The position numbers and the translations under genes are program-made. A stretch of 64,000 nucleotides of DNA from contig NZ_SSSM01000003.1 in NCBI RefSeq assembly GCF_004801885.1, forward strand, positions 248,001 through 312,000. The letters run 5' to 3'. Every line of letters begins with the position of its first letter. Position 1 is the first letter of the stretch. Positions 30,820-39,216 of this stretch are shown here, in pieces. The stretch comes from Naasia lichenicola (lineage in GTDB: Bacteria > Actinomycetota > Actinomycetes > Actinomycetales > Microbacteriaceae). Under the pieces are notes generated by a model. It was given only the letters and a program-made list of their open reading frames with translations. It was not told the DNA's origin and ran no database searches.

Positions 30820-32019
30820 TCAGTACATGGCGGGTTCGCGGCTGGAGTGGCCGGCCGCCCGCGCACGCTCGACCGCGGCGGGCAGCGCGGCGAGCACCGC
30901 GTCGATGTCGGCCTGCGTGGTCGAGGGGCCGAGGGTGAATCGCAGGGCCCCACGCGCCTCGTCCTCGGGGACGCCCATGTCGAGCAGGACGTGCGACACC
31001 TCGGGGACGCCCGCGGTGCAGGCGGATCCGGTGCTCACCGAGATGCCCGCCATGTCGAGCGCGAAGAGCAGGGAATCGCCGTCGCATCCGGCGAAGGTGA
31101 TGTTCGCGTTGCTCGTCACCCGCTCGGGACCGGGCGCCGGGCCGCGCATTACGGATCCGTCGACGGCCGCGCGCACTCCCCCGACCAGCCGGTCGCGCAG
31201 CTCGCCCATCCGCCGAACATCGTCGTCGAGGCGTGCAGTGGCGACCTCGGCGGCGAGCGCGAAGGCGACCGCGCCGGCGACATCCTGCGTGCCCGATCGG
31301 ACGGATCGCTGCTGGCCGCCGCCATGCAGGAGCGGCACCAGCGAGCTGCGGCGGCCGAGCACGAGCGCTCCGATCGACACCGGACCGCCGATCTTGTGGG
31401 CGGACAGGCTCATCGCCGAGGCCCCGCTCCTGGCGAAGTCGACTGGGACATGGCCGAGCGCGGCCACCGCGTCGACATGGAGCGGGATCGACCGGGCGGC
31501 CGCGACCTCGGCGAGCGCCGCGACCGGCTGGATGGTGCCGACCTCGTTGTTCACCCAGATCGCGCTGGTCAGCGCGACGGAGCCGGCGCCTGAGCCGGAG
31601 TCGAGTGCGGCGGCGAGGCGGTCGGGCAGGATCCGGCCGTCGGCGTCGAGGGGCACCTCAACGCGACGAGCGCCCTCCGCTCGGACGAGCCAGTCGACGG
31701 TGTCCGCGGTCGCGTGGTGCTCGCCACCGGGGATCACGACCGAGCTGCGCACGGGATCGGCAGCGCGCGCCGCCCAGAACAGCCCCTTGATGGCCGAGTT
31801 GATCGACTCGGTGCCTCCGGAGGTGAAGATGACCTCGACCGGCTCGCAGCCGACGACGGCCGCCAGGCGCTCCCGCGACTCCTCGAGTGCCTGCTTGGCG
31901 CGCTGCCCATGGCCGTGGATGGAGGACGGATTCCCGATCGTCCGCAGCGCCTCCGCGTAGGCCTCGAGCACTTCGGGCAGCAGCGGGGTGGAGGCGGCGT
32001 GATCCAGGTAGATCGCCAT
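30820..32019 (-). CDS. iscS: Cysteine desulfurase
   Basis: A 399-residue PLP cysteine desulfurase of the NifS/IscS class. MAIYLDHAASTPLLPEV is the family N-terminus. PLP Lys is K209 in SAHKIGGPVS and the persulfide Cys is C334 in STGSACTAGVPE. The enzyme breaks cysteine to alanine and passes sulfur on, here most likely to MnmA downstream. No Fe-S scaffold gene is adjacent. The ATG at 32019 is preceded by TAGAGT 8 nt upstream. It is divergent from glgX with only 20 nt between the two start codons. Confidence 0.92.
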   Translation of the reverse strand: MAIYLDHAASTPLLPEVLEAYAEALRTIGNPSSIHGHGQRAKQALEESRERLAAVVGCEPVEVIFTSGGTESINSAIKGLFWAARAADPVRSSVVIPGGEHHATADTVDWLVRAEGARRVEVPLDADGRILPDRLAAALDSGSGAGSVALTSAIWVNNEVGTIQPVAALAEVAAARSIPLHVDAVAALGHVPVDFARSGASAMSLSAHKIGGPVSIGALVLGRRSSLVPLLHGGGQQRSVRSGTQDVAGAVAFALAAEVATARLDDDVRRMGELRDRLVGGVRAAVDGSVMRGPAPGPERVTSNANITFAGCDGDSLLFALDMAGISVSTGSACTAGVPEVSHVLLDMGVPEDEARGALRFTLGPSTTQADIDAVLAALPAAVERARAAGHSSREPAMY

Positions 32020-32026
32020 GACCCCA

Positions 32027-32033
32027 TACTCTA
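32027..32033. promoter_or_regulatory. Overlapping divergent -10 boxes of glgX and the desulfurase gene
   Basis: TACTCT (32027-32032) lies 7 nt before ATG 32040 of glgX. On the other strand TAGAGT (32028-32033) lies 8 nt before the desulfurase ATG. The two boxes share the sequence TACTCTA, so the promoters may not be able to fire at once. Confidence 0.5.
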
Positions 32034-32039
32034 GGTGCC

Positions 32040-34109
32040 ATGACGGTCCCGGACCTCCTGGCAGACCCCCCGGCGGAGCACACGACCGATCCGCTCGCGG
32101 GCCTCGGGGTGAGGGCGAGCGCCGAGGGTGGAGAGCTCCGTGTCTGGAGCGAGCACGCGGATGCGATGGAGCTCGTCCTGTTCGATTCGGACCCCGATTG
32201 GATCGTCGGCACCATCCCGCTCGAGCGCGACGCGCACGACGTCTGGAGCGCACGGTCATCCCGCCTGGTGCCGGGTCGCCGCTACGGGCTGCGGGTCTCA
32301 GGCCCCGCTGCGGTGGGCAACACCTACAACCCGTCCACTGTGCTGCTGGACCCGTACGCCCGCGCGATCTCGCGCAACTCCCCGAGCAGCTGGCAGAGCG
32401 TGGTCGCTGACGACGGCTTCGACTGGGGCCACAGCGCCAAGCCGGGCACGCCGCTCGACCACACGGTCATCTACGAGGCGCATGTGCGCGGACTCACCAA
32501 GCTCAACCCCGCGATCCCCTCGGCGCTGCGCGGCACCTACGCCGGTCTGGCGCACGAGAGCACGATCGGATATCTGAAGGATCTCGGCGTCACCGCCGTC
32601 GAGCTGCTGCCGGTGCACGCCTTCTCGAGCGAGCGCCGCCTCGTCGGGCAGGGCCTGAGCAACTACTGGGGCTACAACTCGCTCGCCTTCTTCGCCCCGC
32701 ACCCGCTCTACGCGTCGCGGGAGAACCAGCAGAAGGGACCGCAGGCCGTTCTCCGGGAGTTCAAGGGGATGGTGAAGCTGCTGCACGAGGCGGGCCTCGA
32801 GGTCATCCTCGACGTGGTCTACAACCACACGGCCGAAGAGGGCATCGGCGGTCCCCGCACCAGCTTCCGCGGCATCGACAATCGCGGCTACTACCGCCAG
32901 ACCCCAAGCGGCGAGTACATCGACACCACGGGCTGCGGCAACACCCTCGATTTCGGCCGGCCGGTGCCTCAGCGCCTCGTGCGCGATTCGATCCGCTACT
33001 GGGCCAACGAGATGCAGATCGACGGGTTCCGCTTCGACCTCGCCGCAACGCTGGGCCGGGACGACCGGGCCCACTTCGATCCCGAGCATCCCCTGCTCTA
33101 CGGGCTCCGCGACGATCCCGAGCTGGCGGGCGTCAAGCTCATCGCCGAGCCGTGGGACGTCGGGATGGGCGGCTGGCAGACGGGCAACTTCCCGTACGGC
33201 TGGTCGGAGTGGAACGACAGCTACCGCGGGACCGTCCGCGACTTCTGGCTGACGGACCTCGCCTCGATGCGCGGCGGCGGCGGCGCACGCAGCGGGATCG
33301 GCTCTCTGGCAGGAGCCCTGGCTGGCTCGGCGAACGTGTTCCGGGCGACCCGCGGTCCGCTCACCTCGGTCAACTTCGTCACCGCGCACGACGGCTTCAC
33401 CATGGCCGATCTCACGAGCTTCAACTACAAGCACAACATCGGCAACGGCGAGCAGAACCGCGACGGCACCGACGACAACCGCTCCTTCAACTTCGGCATC
33501 GAAGGAGACACCCGCAGCCCGCGGATCCTCGCGGAGCGTCGGCGGACGATGCGCAACCTGATGGGAACGCTGCTGCTCTCGGCCGGCGTCCCGATGATCA
33601 CGGCGGGCGATGAGCACGGCCGCACGCAGCGCGGCAACAACAACGCGTACTGCCACGACAGTGAGCTGACCTGGGTGTCCTGGAAGCATGCGGACTGGCA
33701 GCGCGAGCTGCACGCGGTGACCCGTCGCCTGATCCAGCTGCGCCGGGAGAACCCGGCCCTGCGGCCCGTCCGCTACGCCAAGCTCGACGCGAAGACGCCG
33801 AGCGCGACGGAGATGAACTGGTACTCGGCCTCCGGCATGGAGATGTCGACGGACGACTGGAACTCCACTCAGACCCGGTGCGTGCAGTACCTGGCGGCGT
33901 CCACTCCTGAGTTCGAGGACTTCAACCGCGTTCTCGTCGTCGTGCACGGAGCCGAGCAGGAGCTGGCCGTCGTCCTTCCCGCCCACGACGACGTGACCCG
34001 GTACGAACTGCTCTGGTCCAGCGGCGAGCACGACGAGGGCGCTCAGCACGCCCCAGGCGATGTCTTCGCCGCCAGCGGACCGACCCTGACGGTCTTCCGC
34101 GCGAGCTAG
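32040..34109 (+). CDS. glgX: Glycogen debranching enzyme
   Basis: A 689-residue GH13 isoamylase-type debranching enzyme that removes alpha-1,6 branches from glycogen. A CBM48 module (about 25-120) precedes the barrel. The catalytic nucleophile D333 lies in GFRFDLAAT and the acid E370 in LIAEPWDVG, with VTAHDGFTMADL for the third Asp. The sequence EWNDSYRGTVRDFW and the GNNNAYCHD loop are GlgX hallmarks. The ATG has no Shine-Dalgarno sequence and a TACTCT 7 nt upstream. The next gene encodes the hydrolase-glycosyltransferase fusion. Confidence 0.95.
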   Translation: MTVPDLLADPPAEHTTDPLAGLGVRASAEGGELRVWSEHADAMELVLFDSDPDWIVGTIPLERDAHDVWSARSSRLVPGRRYGLRVSGPAAVGNTYNPSTVLLDPYARAISRNSPSSWQSVVADDGFDWGHSAKPGTPLDHTVIYEAHVRGLTKLNPAIPSALRGTYAGLAHESTIGYLKDLGVTAVELLPVHAFSSERRLVGQGLSNYWGYNSLAFFAPHPLYASRENQQKGPQAVLREFKGMVKLLHEAGLEVILDVVYNHTAEEGIGGPRTSFRGIDNRGYYRQTPSGEYIDTTGCGNTLDFGRPVPQRLVRDSIRYWANEMQIDGFRFDLAATLGRDDRAHFDPEHPLLYGLRDDPELAGVKLIAEPWDVGMGGWQTGNFPYGWSEWNDSYRGTVRDFWLTDLASMRGGGGARSGIGSLAGALAGSANVFRATRGPLTSVNFVTAHDGFTMADLTSFNYKHNIGNGEQNRDGTDDNRSFNFGIEGDTRSPRILAERRRTMRNLMGTLLLSAGVPMITAGDEHGRTQRGNNNAYCHDSELTWVSWKHADWQRELHAVTRRLIQLRRENPALRPVRYAKLDAKTPSATEMNWYSASGMEMSTDDWNSTQTRCVQYLAASTPEFEDFNRVLVVVHGAEQELAVVLPAHDDVTRYELLWSSGEHDEGAQHAPGDVFAASGPTLTVFRAS

Positions 34110-34192
34110 ACCGGCGGGCGGGCCCTCCCGCCGAGCGGCGCCCCTCTGGACAGTCCGACATCGCGGGAGCAGGATGACGCGCATGAGGCCCG

Positions 34193-36310
34193 ATGCGTGC
34201 ACTGCTCCCTGACGAGTCCGGGGCAGTCGATCGCGACGGGGTGTCGATCGGCTACGACGTCTACGGCGACGCCGACGCGCCGGCGATCGTGTTGCTGCCC
34301 ACCTGGGCGATCGCCGACGCCATGCACTGGAAGGCTCAGATCCCCGTGCTGGCCCGCCGCTTCCGGGTGATCACGGTGGACGGCCGCGGCACCCGGCGGT
34401 CGGATGGTCCTGCTGAGGCCGCCGGATACACGCTGCAGCAGCACGCGGACGACGTGCTCGCCGTGCTCGATGCGACCGGCACCGCGCACGCGGCCATCGC
34501 GGGGGTCTCGATCGGCGGCGTCCTCGCCTGTCTGCTGGCCGCCGTCAGCCCGGACCGAGTGACCGGCGCCATCCTCATCGCTCCGGCTCTGTGGTCCCTC
34601 AGCCCGGCGGATCCGCCTCGCCAGGTGTACTCCTTCGTCGACGTGGAGGCGGATCGGGACGGCTGGGCGACCTACAACCAGCACGTCTGGAGGAACGATC
34701 TGCCGAGCTTCGCCGAGTTCTTCTGGGGGCGGATCTTCTCCGAGCCGCACTCGACGAAGCAGATCGAGGACGGTGTGGGCTGGACCCTCGCGACCGGTGC
34801 GGAGACCCTGGTCTCGACCCAGTTCGCCGCCGAGCCGATCTTCGACGACGCCGATCGGACCGCTGCGCTGCTGAGGTCCATCCGGTGTCCGGTCCTGGTC
34901 GTCCAGGGCAGCGACGACGAGATCAGCCCGCCCCGGCGCAGCGAGATCGCCGCGGAGCTCACGCGGGCGGACCTGCTCGTCCTCGAAGGCGGCGGCCACT
35001 GCCCGCAGGCCCGTGATCCGATCCGGGTCAATCAGGCCATCCTCGCCTTCCTCGATCGGGTGACGCCCGCCGCCGACCGCCGTCCGGTCCGCACGACCTG
35101 GACGCGCGGCCTGGCGCGCCCGCCGCGCGTGCTCTACCTCTCCTCCCCCATCGGGCTCGGCCATGCGCGCCGCGACCTGGCCATCGCGCGCGGACTGCGA
35201 CAGCTGCGACCCGACGTCGAGCTGGACTGGCTGGCGCAGGCGCCGGTGACGACGTTCCTCGGCGCGGCCGCGGAACGGATCCATTCCGCCAGCGACCATC
35301 TCGCGAGCGAGTCCGCGCACCTGCAGAGCGAGGCGCACGAGCATGACCTCAATGCCTTCCAGGCGATCAGGCGGATGGACGAGATCCTCGTCGCCAACTT
35401 CTCGGTCTTCCAGGACGTCGTCGACTCGGGCGCCTATGACCTCGTGGTCGGCGACGAGGCATGGGACGTCGATCACTTCTGGCACGAGAACCCCGAGCTG
35501 AAGCGCAGCGCGTTCGTCTGGATGACCGACTTCGTCGGCTGGCTGCCCGCGCCGGGCACCGACGAGCGGGAGGCGGCGCTCACCGCCGACTACAACGCCG
35601 AGATGATCGCCCACGTCGAGCGCTTCGGCCGGCAGCGGGATCGATCGATCTTCATCGGCGACCGCGAGGACATCGTGCCGCAGTCCTTCGGCCCGGGCCT
35701 GCCCGACATCGGCGAGTGGACGAGCCGCCACTTCGAGTTCAGCGGCTACGTCTCGGGCTTCGAGCCACCCGATCACGCCGAGGCCCGGGCGCGCCTGGGC
35801 TACCCGGTCGACGTCCCGGTCGTCATCGTGACGGTCGGCGGATCGGGAGTCGGTCGCGCGCTGCTGACCCGGATCATCGCGGCCTTCCCTGCGATGCGGA
35901 GGCAGATCAGCGATCTGCGGCTCATGGTCGTGGCCGGCCCGCGGATTGATCCGAGCTCGCTGCCGGGCCACGACGGCATCGAGATCGTCGGCTACCTCGA
36001 CGATCTGCCGACGCACCTCGCCGCCTGCGATGCGGCGATCGTGCAGGGCGGCCTCACCACGACGATGGAGCTGGTCGCCTGCCGGCGCCCGTTCCTCTAC
36101 TTCCCGCTCGGCCAGCACTTCGAACAGCAGCTCCACGTCCGACACCGACTCGACCGCTATCGGGCGGGCAGCTGCCTCGACTTCGCGACCAGCACCCCGG
36201 ACAGCATCGCGGATGCGCTCGTCTCAGCGCTGGCCACCCCGGTCGATTATCGGGCGGTGGGCACGGACGGCGCGATGCGCGCCGCCCGATCCATCGCCGA
36301 GATCCTCTGA
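34193..36310 (+). CDS. Alpha/beta-hydrolase fused to a GT-B-type glycosyltransferase
   Basis: A 705-residue protein in two parts. Residues about 10-285 form an alpha/beta hydrolase with nucleophile S106 in GVSIGGV, acid D241 in GSDDEISP and H269 in GGGHCPQ, a full triad. Residues about 305-705 are a GT-B fold: VLYLSSPIGLGHARRD near its start, then VTVGGSGVGR, GYLDDLPTHLAACDAAIVQGG and FLYFPLGQHFEQQLHV, the pattern of the donor-binding lobe in MurG/UGT-like enzymes. The pairing is unusual. A natural role would be acylated or hydrolysed glycoside metabolism, but the donor and acceptor are unknown. It lies between glgX and glgP (convergent). GAGG near the ATG is a weak ribosome binding site. Confidence 0.82.
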   Translation: MRALLPDESGAVDRDGVSIGYDVYGDADAPAIVLLPTWAIADAMHWKAQIPVLARRFRVITVDGRGTRRSDGPAEAAGYTLQQHADDVLAVLDATGTAHAAIAGVSIGGVLACLLAAVSPDRVTGAILIAPALWSLSPADPPRQVYSFVDVEADRDGWATYNQHVWRNDLPSFAEFFWGRIFSEPHSTKQIEDGVGWTLATGAETLVSTQFAAEPIFDDADRTAALLRSIRCPVLVVQGSDDEISPPRRSEIAAELTRADLLVLEGGGHCPQARDPIRVNQAILAFLDRVTPAADRRPVRTTWTRGLARPPRVLYLSSPIGLGHARRDLAIARGLRQLRPDVELDWLAQAPVTTFLGAAAERIHSASDHLASESAHLQSEAHEHDLNAFQAIRRMDEILVANFSVFQDVVDSGAYDLVVGDEAWDVDHFWHENPELKRSAFVWMTDFVGWLPAPGTDEREAALTADYNAEMIAHVERFGRQRDRSIFIGDREDIVPQSFGPGLPDIGEWTSRHFEFSGYVSGFEPPDHAEARARLGYPVDVPVVIVTVGGSGVGRALLTRIIAAFPAMRRQISDLRLMVVAGPRIDPSSLPGHDGIEIVGYLDDLPTHLAACDAAIVQGGLTTTMELVACRRPFLYFPLGQHFEQQLHVRHRLDRYRAGSCLDFATSTPDSIADALVSALATPVDYRAVGTDGAMRAARSIAEIL

Positions 36311-36343
36311 CGCGGGCCGACGAGGGCACCAAGAGGAAACGAA

Positions 36344-36393
36344 CTGCCCAGTTCTGCCGCTCGGAACGCAATCCAGGCGGCAGAACTGGGCAG
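36344..36393. terminator. Hairpin repeat, family A, copy 2 (convergent terminator)
   Basis: CTGCCCAGTTCTGCCGC (36344-36360) pairs perfectly with 36377-36393 around a 16-nt loop (TCGGAA at its start, TCCAG at its end). It lies between the convergent fusion gene and glgP. Confidence 0.8.
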
Positions 36394-36407
36394 CTCGGCT
36401 CAGAGAA

Positions 36408-38978
36408 CTAATGCGCGACGGTCACCAGACCCAGCTCGGCGGAGCTGGCGAGGTAGGGGCTCTTCGGCACGACGCGGACGTTGTACCCGAACGATCCCGG
36501 GCGGGTCAGCGTGACCGTGCCCGCGAAGGTTGTCGACCCGTCGGCCGGGGCCGCCTCGGTGTCGTCCGCCAGCGGCACGAGCGCCGTCGACGTGGTGTCG
36601 GCGAGGGTGTCGTCACGGCTGGTGCCGTAGACGACCTCGACCGAGACGTCGTCGGGCGTCAGCGATCCGAGCTGGACCTGCGCGCGCACGTGCAGCTCGT
36701 CGCCGATCCGCGGGATCGCCGCGAGGCCACCGGACTCGACGTGCAGCACCTGCACTCCGGACCAGCCTCCGCTGACGGTGGCCTTCCATGCGGCGAGCTC
36801 CCGCCCGGCCGCGTAGTCGTCCTCGGCGATCACATCTGCCGCCTTGCCCGCCACCGTGTAGAGCTTGCCGACGTAGTCCTTGACCATCCGATCGGCCGAG
36901 AGCACGGGCGACATCGCCGCGAGGGTGTGCCGGATGGACTGCACCCAGCGAGCGGGCACGCCCTCCTTGTCGCGGGAGTTGTAGAACCGCGGCGCGACCT
37001 GGTGCTCGATGAGGTCGTAGAGGGCGTTCGCCTCGAGGGCGTCGCGCTCGGCGGCGTCTCCGGCGGCGTCGGAGGACGGGATGGCCCAGCCGTTCTCGCC
37101 GTCGTAGAACTCGTCCCACCAGCCGTCCATGATCGACAGGTTGAGCCCGCCGTTCAACGCCGCCTTCATGCCCGACGTGCCGCAGGCCTCGAGCGGACGC
37201 AGCGGGTTGTTCAGCCAGACGTCCGTTCCGGGGTAGAGCAGCTGCGCCATCGCGATGTCGTAGTTCGGCAGGAACACGATGCGGCCGCGGACCTCGGGGT
37301 CCTGGGTGAAGCGCACGAGCTTCTGGATCAGGCGCTTGCCCTCGTCGTCGGCGGGGTGGGACTTGCCGGCGATGATGAGCTGGATCGGGCGCTTCTTGCT
37401 CGTGAGCAGCGCCTTCAGCCGCACGGTGTCGTGCAGCATCAGGGTGAGGCGCTTGTAGGTCGGCACGCGACGCGCGAATCCGATCGTCAGCACCTCGGGG
37501 TCGAGCACCTCGTTGATCCAGGTCGGCACGACCACGCCGGGGTTCTGCTTCTGCCAGGCGTCCTTGATCCGGCTGCGAGCATCGGTCACCAGCTGCGCGC
37601 GCATGTCGTTGCGGACGGCCCAGAGCTCGGAATCGCTCACCGCAGGGGACGACCAGTCGGCCGCCGTGGTGTCCGACGTGCCGAGCTTCTCCTGGGCGAG
37701 CGCGATGAGCTTGGGGTCGGTCCAGGTGGGGGCGTGCACGCCGTTGGTCACCGACGTGATCGGCACGTCGTCCTCGTCGAATCCCGGCCAGAGACCGGAG
37801 AACATCCCCCGGCTGACCTCGCCGTGCAGGATCGAGACGCCGTTGGCGTGCTGGGCGAGGCGCAGGCCCATGACGGCCATGTTGAACACGTCGCCGTTGC
37901 CGCCCGAGTAGTTCTCGGTGCCGAGCGCGAGCACGTCGTGCACATCGACGCCGTGCAGCAGGTCCGTCGAGAAGTAGGCCTCGATCAGCGAGCGCTCGAA
38001 CCGGTCGATGCCGGCCGGCACAGGCGTGTGGGTGGTGAAGACGGTGCCCGCGCGGACGACCTCGAGCGCCTCGGCGAAGCTCAGCCCGCCGGCGACGAAG
38101 TCGGAGATGCGCTCGAGTCCGAGGAAGCCGGCGTGGCCCTCGTTGGTGTGGAAGACGGACGGGAACGGCTGGCCGGAGAGCTCGGTCCAGACCTTGATGG
38201 CGCGGACGCCGCCGATTCCGAGCAGCAGCTCCTGCAGCAGGCGATGCTCGCCGCCGCCGCCGTACAGGCGATCGGTGACGCTGCGCAGCGACTCCTCGTT
38301 CTCCGGGATGTCGGTGTCGAGCATGAGCAGCTTCACCCGTCCGACATCGGCCTGCCAGACGCGGGCGAAGAGGGTGCGGCCGCCGGGCAGGGCGAGCGCC
38401 ACCTGCGCGGGCGAGCCGTCGTCGCCGCGGAGCACCGAGAGCGGCAGGCCGTCGGGGTCGAGGACCGGATAGGTCTCCTGCTGCCAGCCGTCGTTGGAGA
38501 TGGCCTGCTTGAAGTAGCCGGACCGATAGAACAGCCCGACGGCGAGCAGCGGCAGTCCGAGGTCGGACGCGCTCTTCAGGTGGTCGCCGGCGAGGATGCC
38601 CAGACCGCCGGAGTACTGAGGGAGGGCGGCGGCGATGCCGAACTCCGGCGAGAAGTAGGCGATGGATCGGGGGGCTTCAGGCTGGGTCTGGTACCAGCGC
38701 GGCTCGGAGATGTAGGCGCGCAGGTCGTCGCGCAGGCCGTTGGCACGGGCGACGAAGTCGGGATCTGCGGCGAGCGCCTTGACGCGCTCGGGAGCGACGG
38801 CACCGAGCAGCGAGACGGGATCGCGCCGGCTCTCCTGCCAGAGCACCGGATCGATGAAGTCGAAGAGCTCACGGGTCGGCTCATGCCACGACCAGCGGAG
38901 ATTGCCCGCCAGCTCATCGAGGGCCGACAGTGTTTCGGGGAGCACCGTGCGCACGGTGAACCTGCGGATTGCCTTCAT
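36408..38978 (-). CDS. glgP: Alpha-glucan (glycogen/maltodextrin) phosphorylase
   Basis: An 856-residue alpha-glucan phosphorylase that releases glucose-1-phosphate from glycogen. It starts with the actinobacterial-type N-terminal DUF3417 domain (LSALDELAGNLRWSWHEPTRELFD), and has the PLP Lys at about K605 in TSGMKAALNGGLN. Also seen: FHTNEGHAGFLGLERI and GVHAPTW. Start choice: ATG 38978 has GAGGAA with a workable gap, whereas ATG 38987 would sit immediately on it. A minus-strand TAGGGT (39014-39019) gives a start point near 39007 and a short leader. It is divergent from glgE. Confidence 0.93.
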   Translation of the reverse strand: MKAIRRFTVRTVLPETLSALDELAGNLRWSWHEPTRELFDFIDPVLWQESRRDPVSLLGAVAPERVKALAADPDFVARANGLRDDLRAYISEPRWYQTQPEAPRSIAYFSPEFGIAAALPQYSGGLGILAGDHLKSASDLGLPLLAVGLFYRSGYFKQAISNDGWQQETYPVLDPDGLPLSVLRGDDGSPAQVALALPGGRTLFARVWQADVGRVKLLMLDTDIPENEESLRSVTDRLYGGGGEHRLLQELLLGIGGVRAIKVWTELSGQPFPSVFHTNEGHAGFLGLERISDFVAGGLSFAEALEVVRAGTVFTTHTPVPAGIDRFERSLIEAYFSTDLLHGVDVHDVLALGTENYSGGNGDVFNMAVMGLRLAQHANGVSILHGEVSRGMFSGLWPGFDEDDVPITSVTNGVHAPTWTDPKLIALAQEKLGTSDTTAADWSSPAVSDSELWAVRNDMRAQLVTDARSRIKDAWQKQNPGVVVPTWINEVLDPEVLTIGFARRVPTYKRLTLMLHDTVRLKALLTSKKRPIQLIIAGKSHPADDEGKRLIQKLVRFTQDPEVRGRIVFLPNYDIAMAQLLYPGTDVWLNNPLRPLEACGTSGMKAALNGGLNLSIMDGWWDEFYDGENGWAIPSSDAAGDAAERDALEANALYDLIEHQVAPRFYNSRDKEGVPARWVQSIRHTLAAMSPVLSADRMVKDYVGKLYTVAGKAADVIAEDDYAAGRELAAWKATVSGGWSGVQVLHVESGGLAAIPRIGDELHVRAQVQLGSLTPDDVSVEVVYGTSRDDTLADTTSTALVPLADDTEAAPADGSTTFAGTVTLTRPGSFGYNVRVVPKSPYLASSAELGLVTVAH

Positions 38979-39013
38979 GGATCCCATTCCTCGGTCGCGT
39001 TCGATTCAGTTCA

Positions 39014-39019
39014 CCCTAG
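39014..39019 (-). promoter_or_regulatory. Candidate -10 box (TAGGGT) of glgP
   Basis: Minus-strand TAGGGT at 39014-39019, about 36 nt before the glgP ATG, leaves room for the GAGGAA ribosome binding site. Confidence 0.45.
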
Positions 39020-39081
39020 AGCCACGACGGGGCGCAGCCGATAGCCGGACGAGCCGGTGCACGCACCTCCCAAATCGATTC

Positions 39082-39119
39082 GGTGACCACCGTGAACAGC
39101 CGCTGAACGGGCGGTCACC
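39082..39119. promoter_or_regulatory. Inverted repeat in the glgP/glgE gap
   Basis: GGTGACC (39082-39088) and GGTCACC (39113-39119), 24 nt apart, both followed by ACC. A possible operator shared by the divergent glgP and glgE promoters; no regulator is identified. Confidence 0.35.
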
Positions 39120-39204
39120 ACCGGGACGATCTCCGGCATCGGATGGTCGAAGTCCGCTGCAAGGACTTCCAGCACCTGATCAGCGCCCGAACCAGGGCTC
39201 GGAC

Positions 39205-39210
39205 TAGGGT
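39205..39210 (+). promoter_or_regulatory. Candidate -10 box (TAGGGT) of glgE
   Basis: TAGGGT lies 6 nt before GTG 39217. The mRNA would be leaderless. Confidence 0.5.
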
Positions 39211-39216
39211 TGGAGC

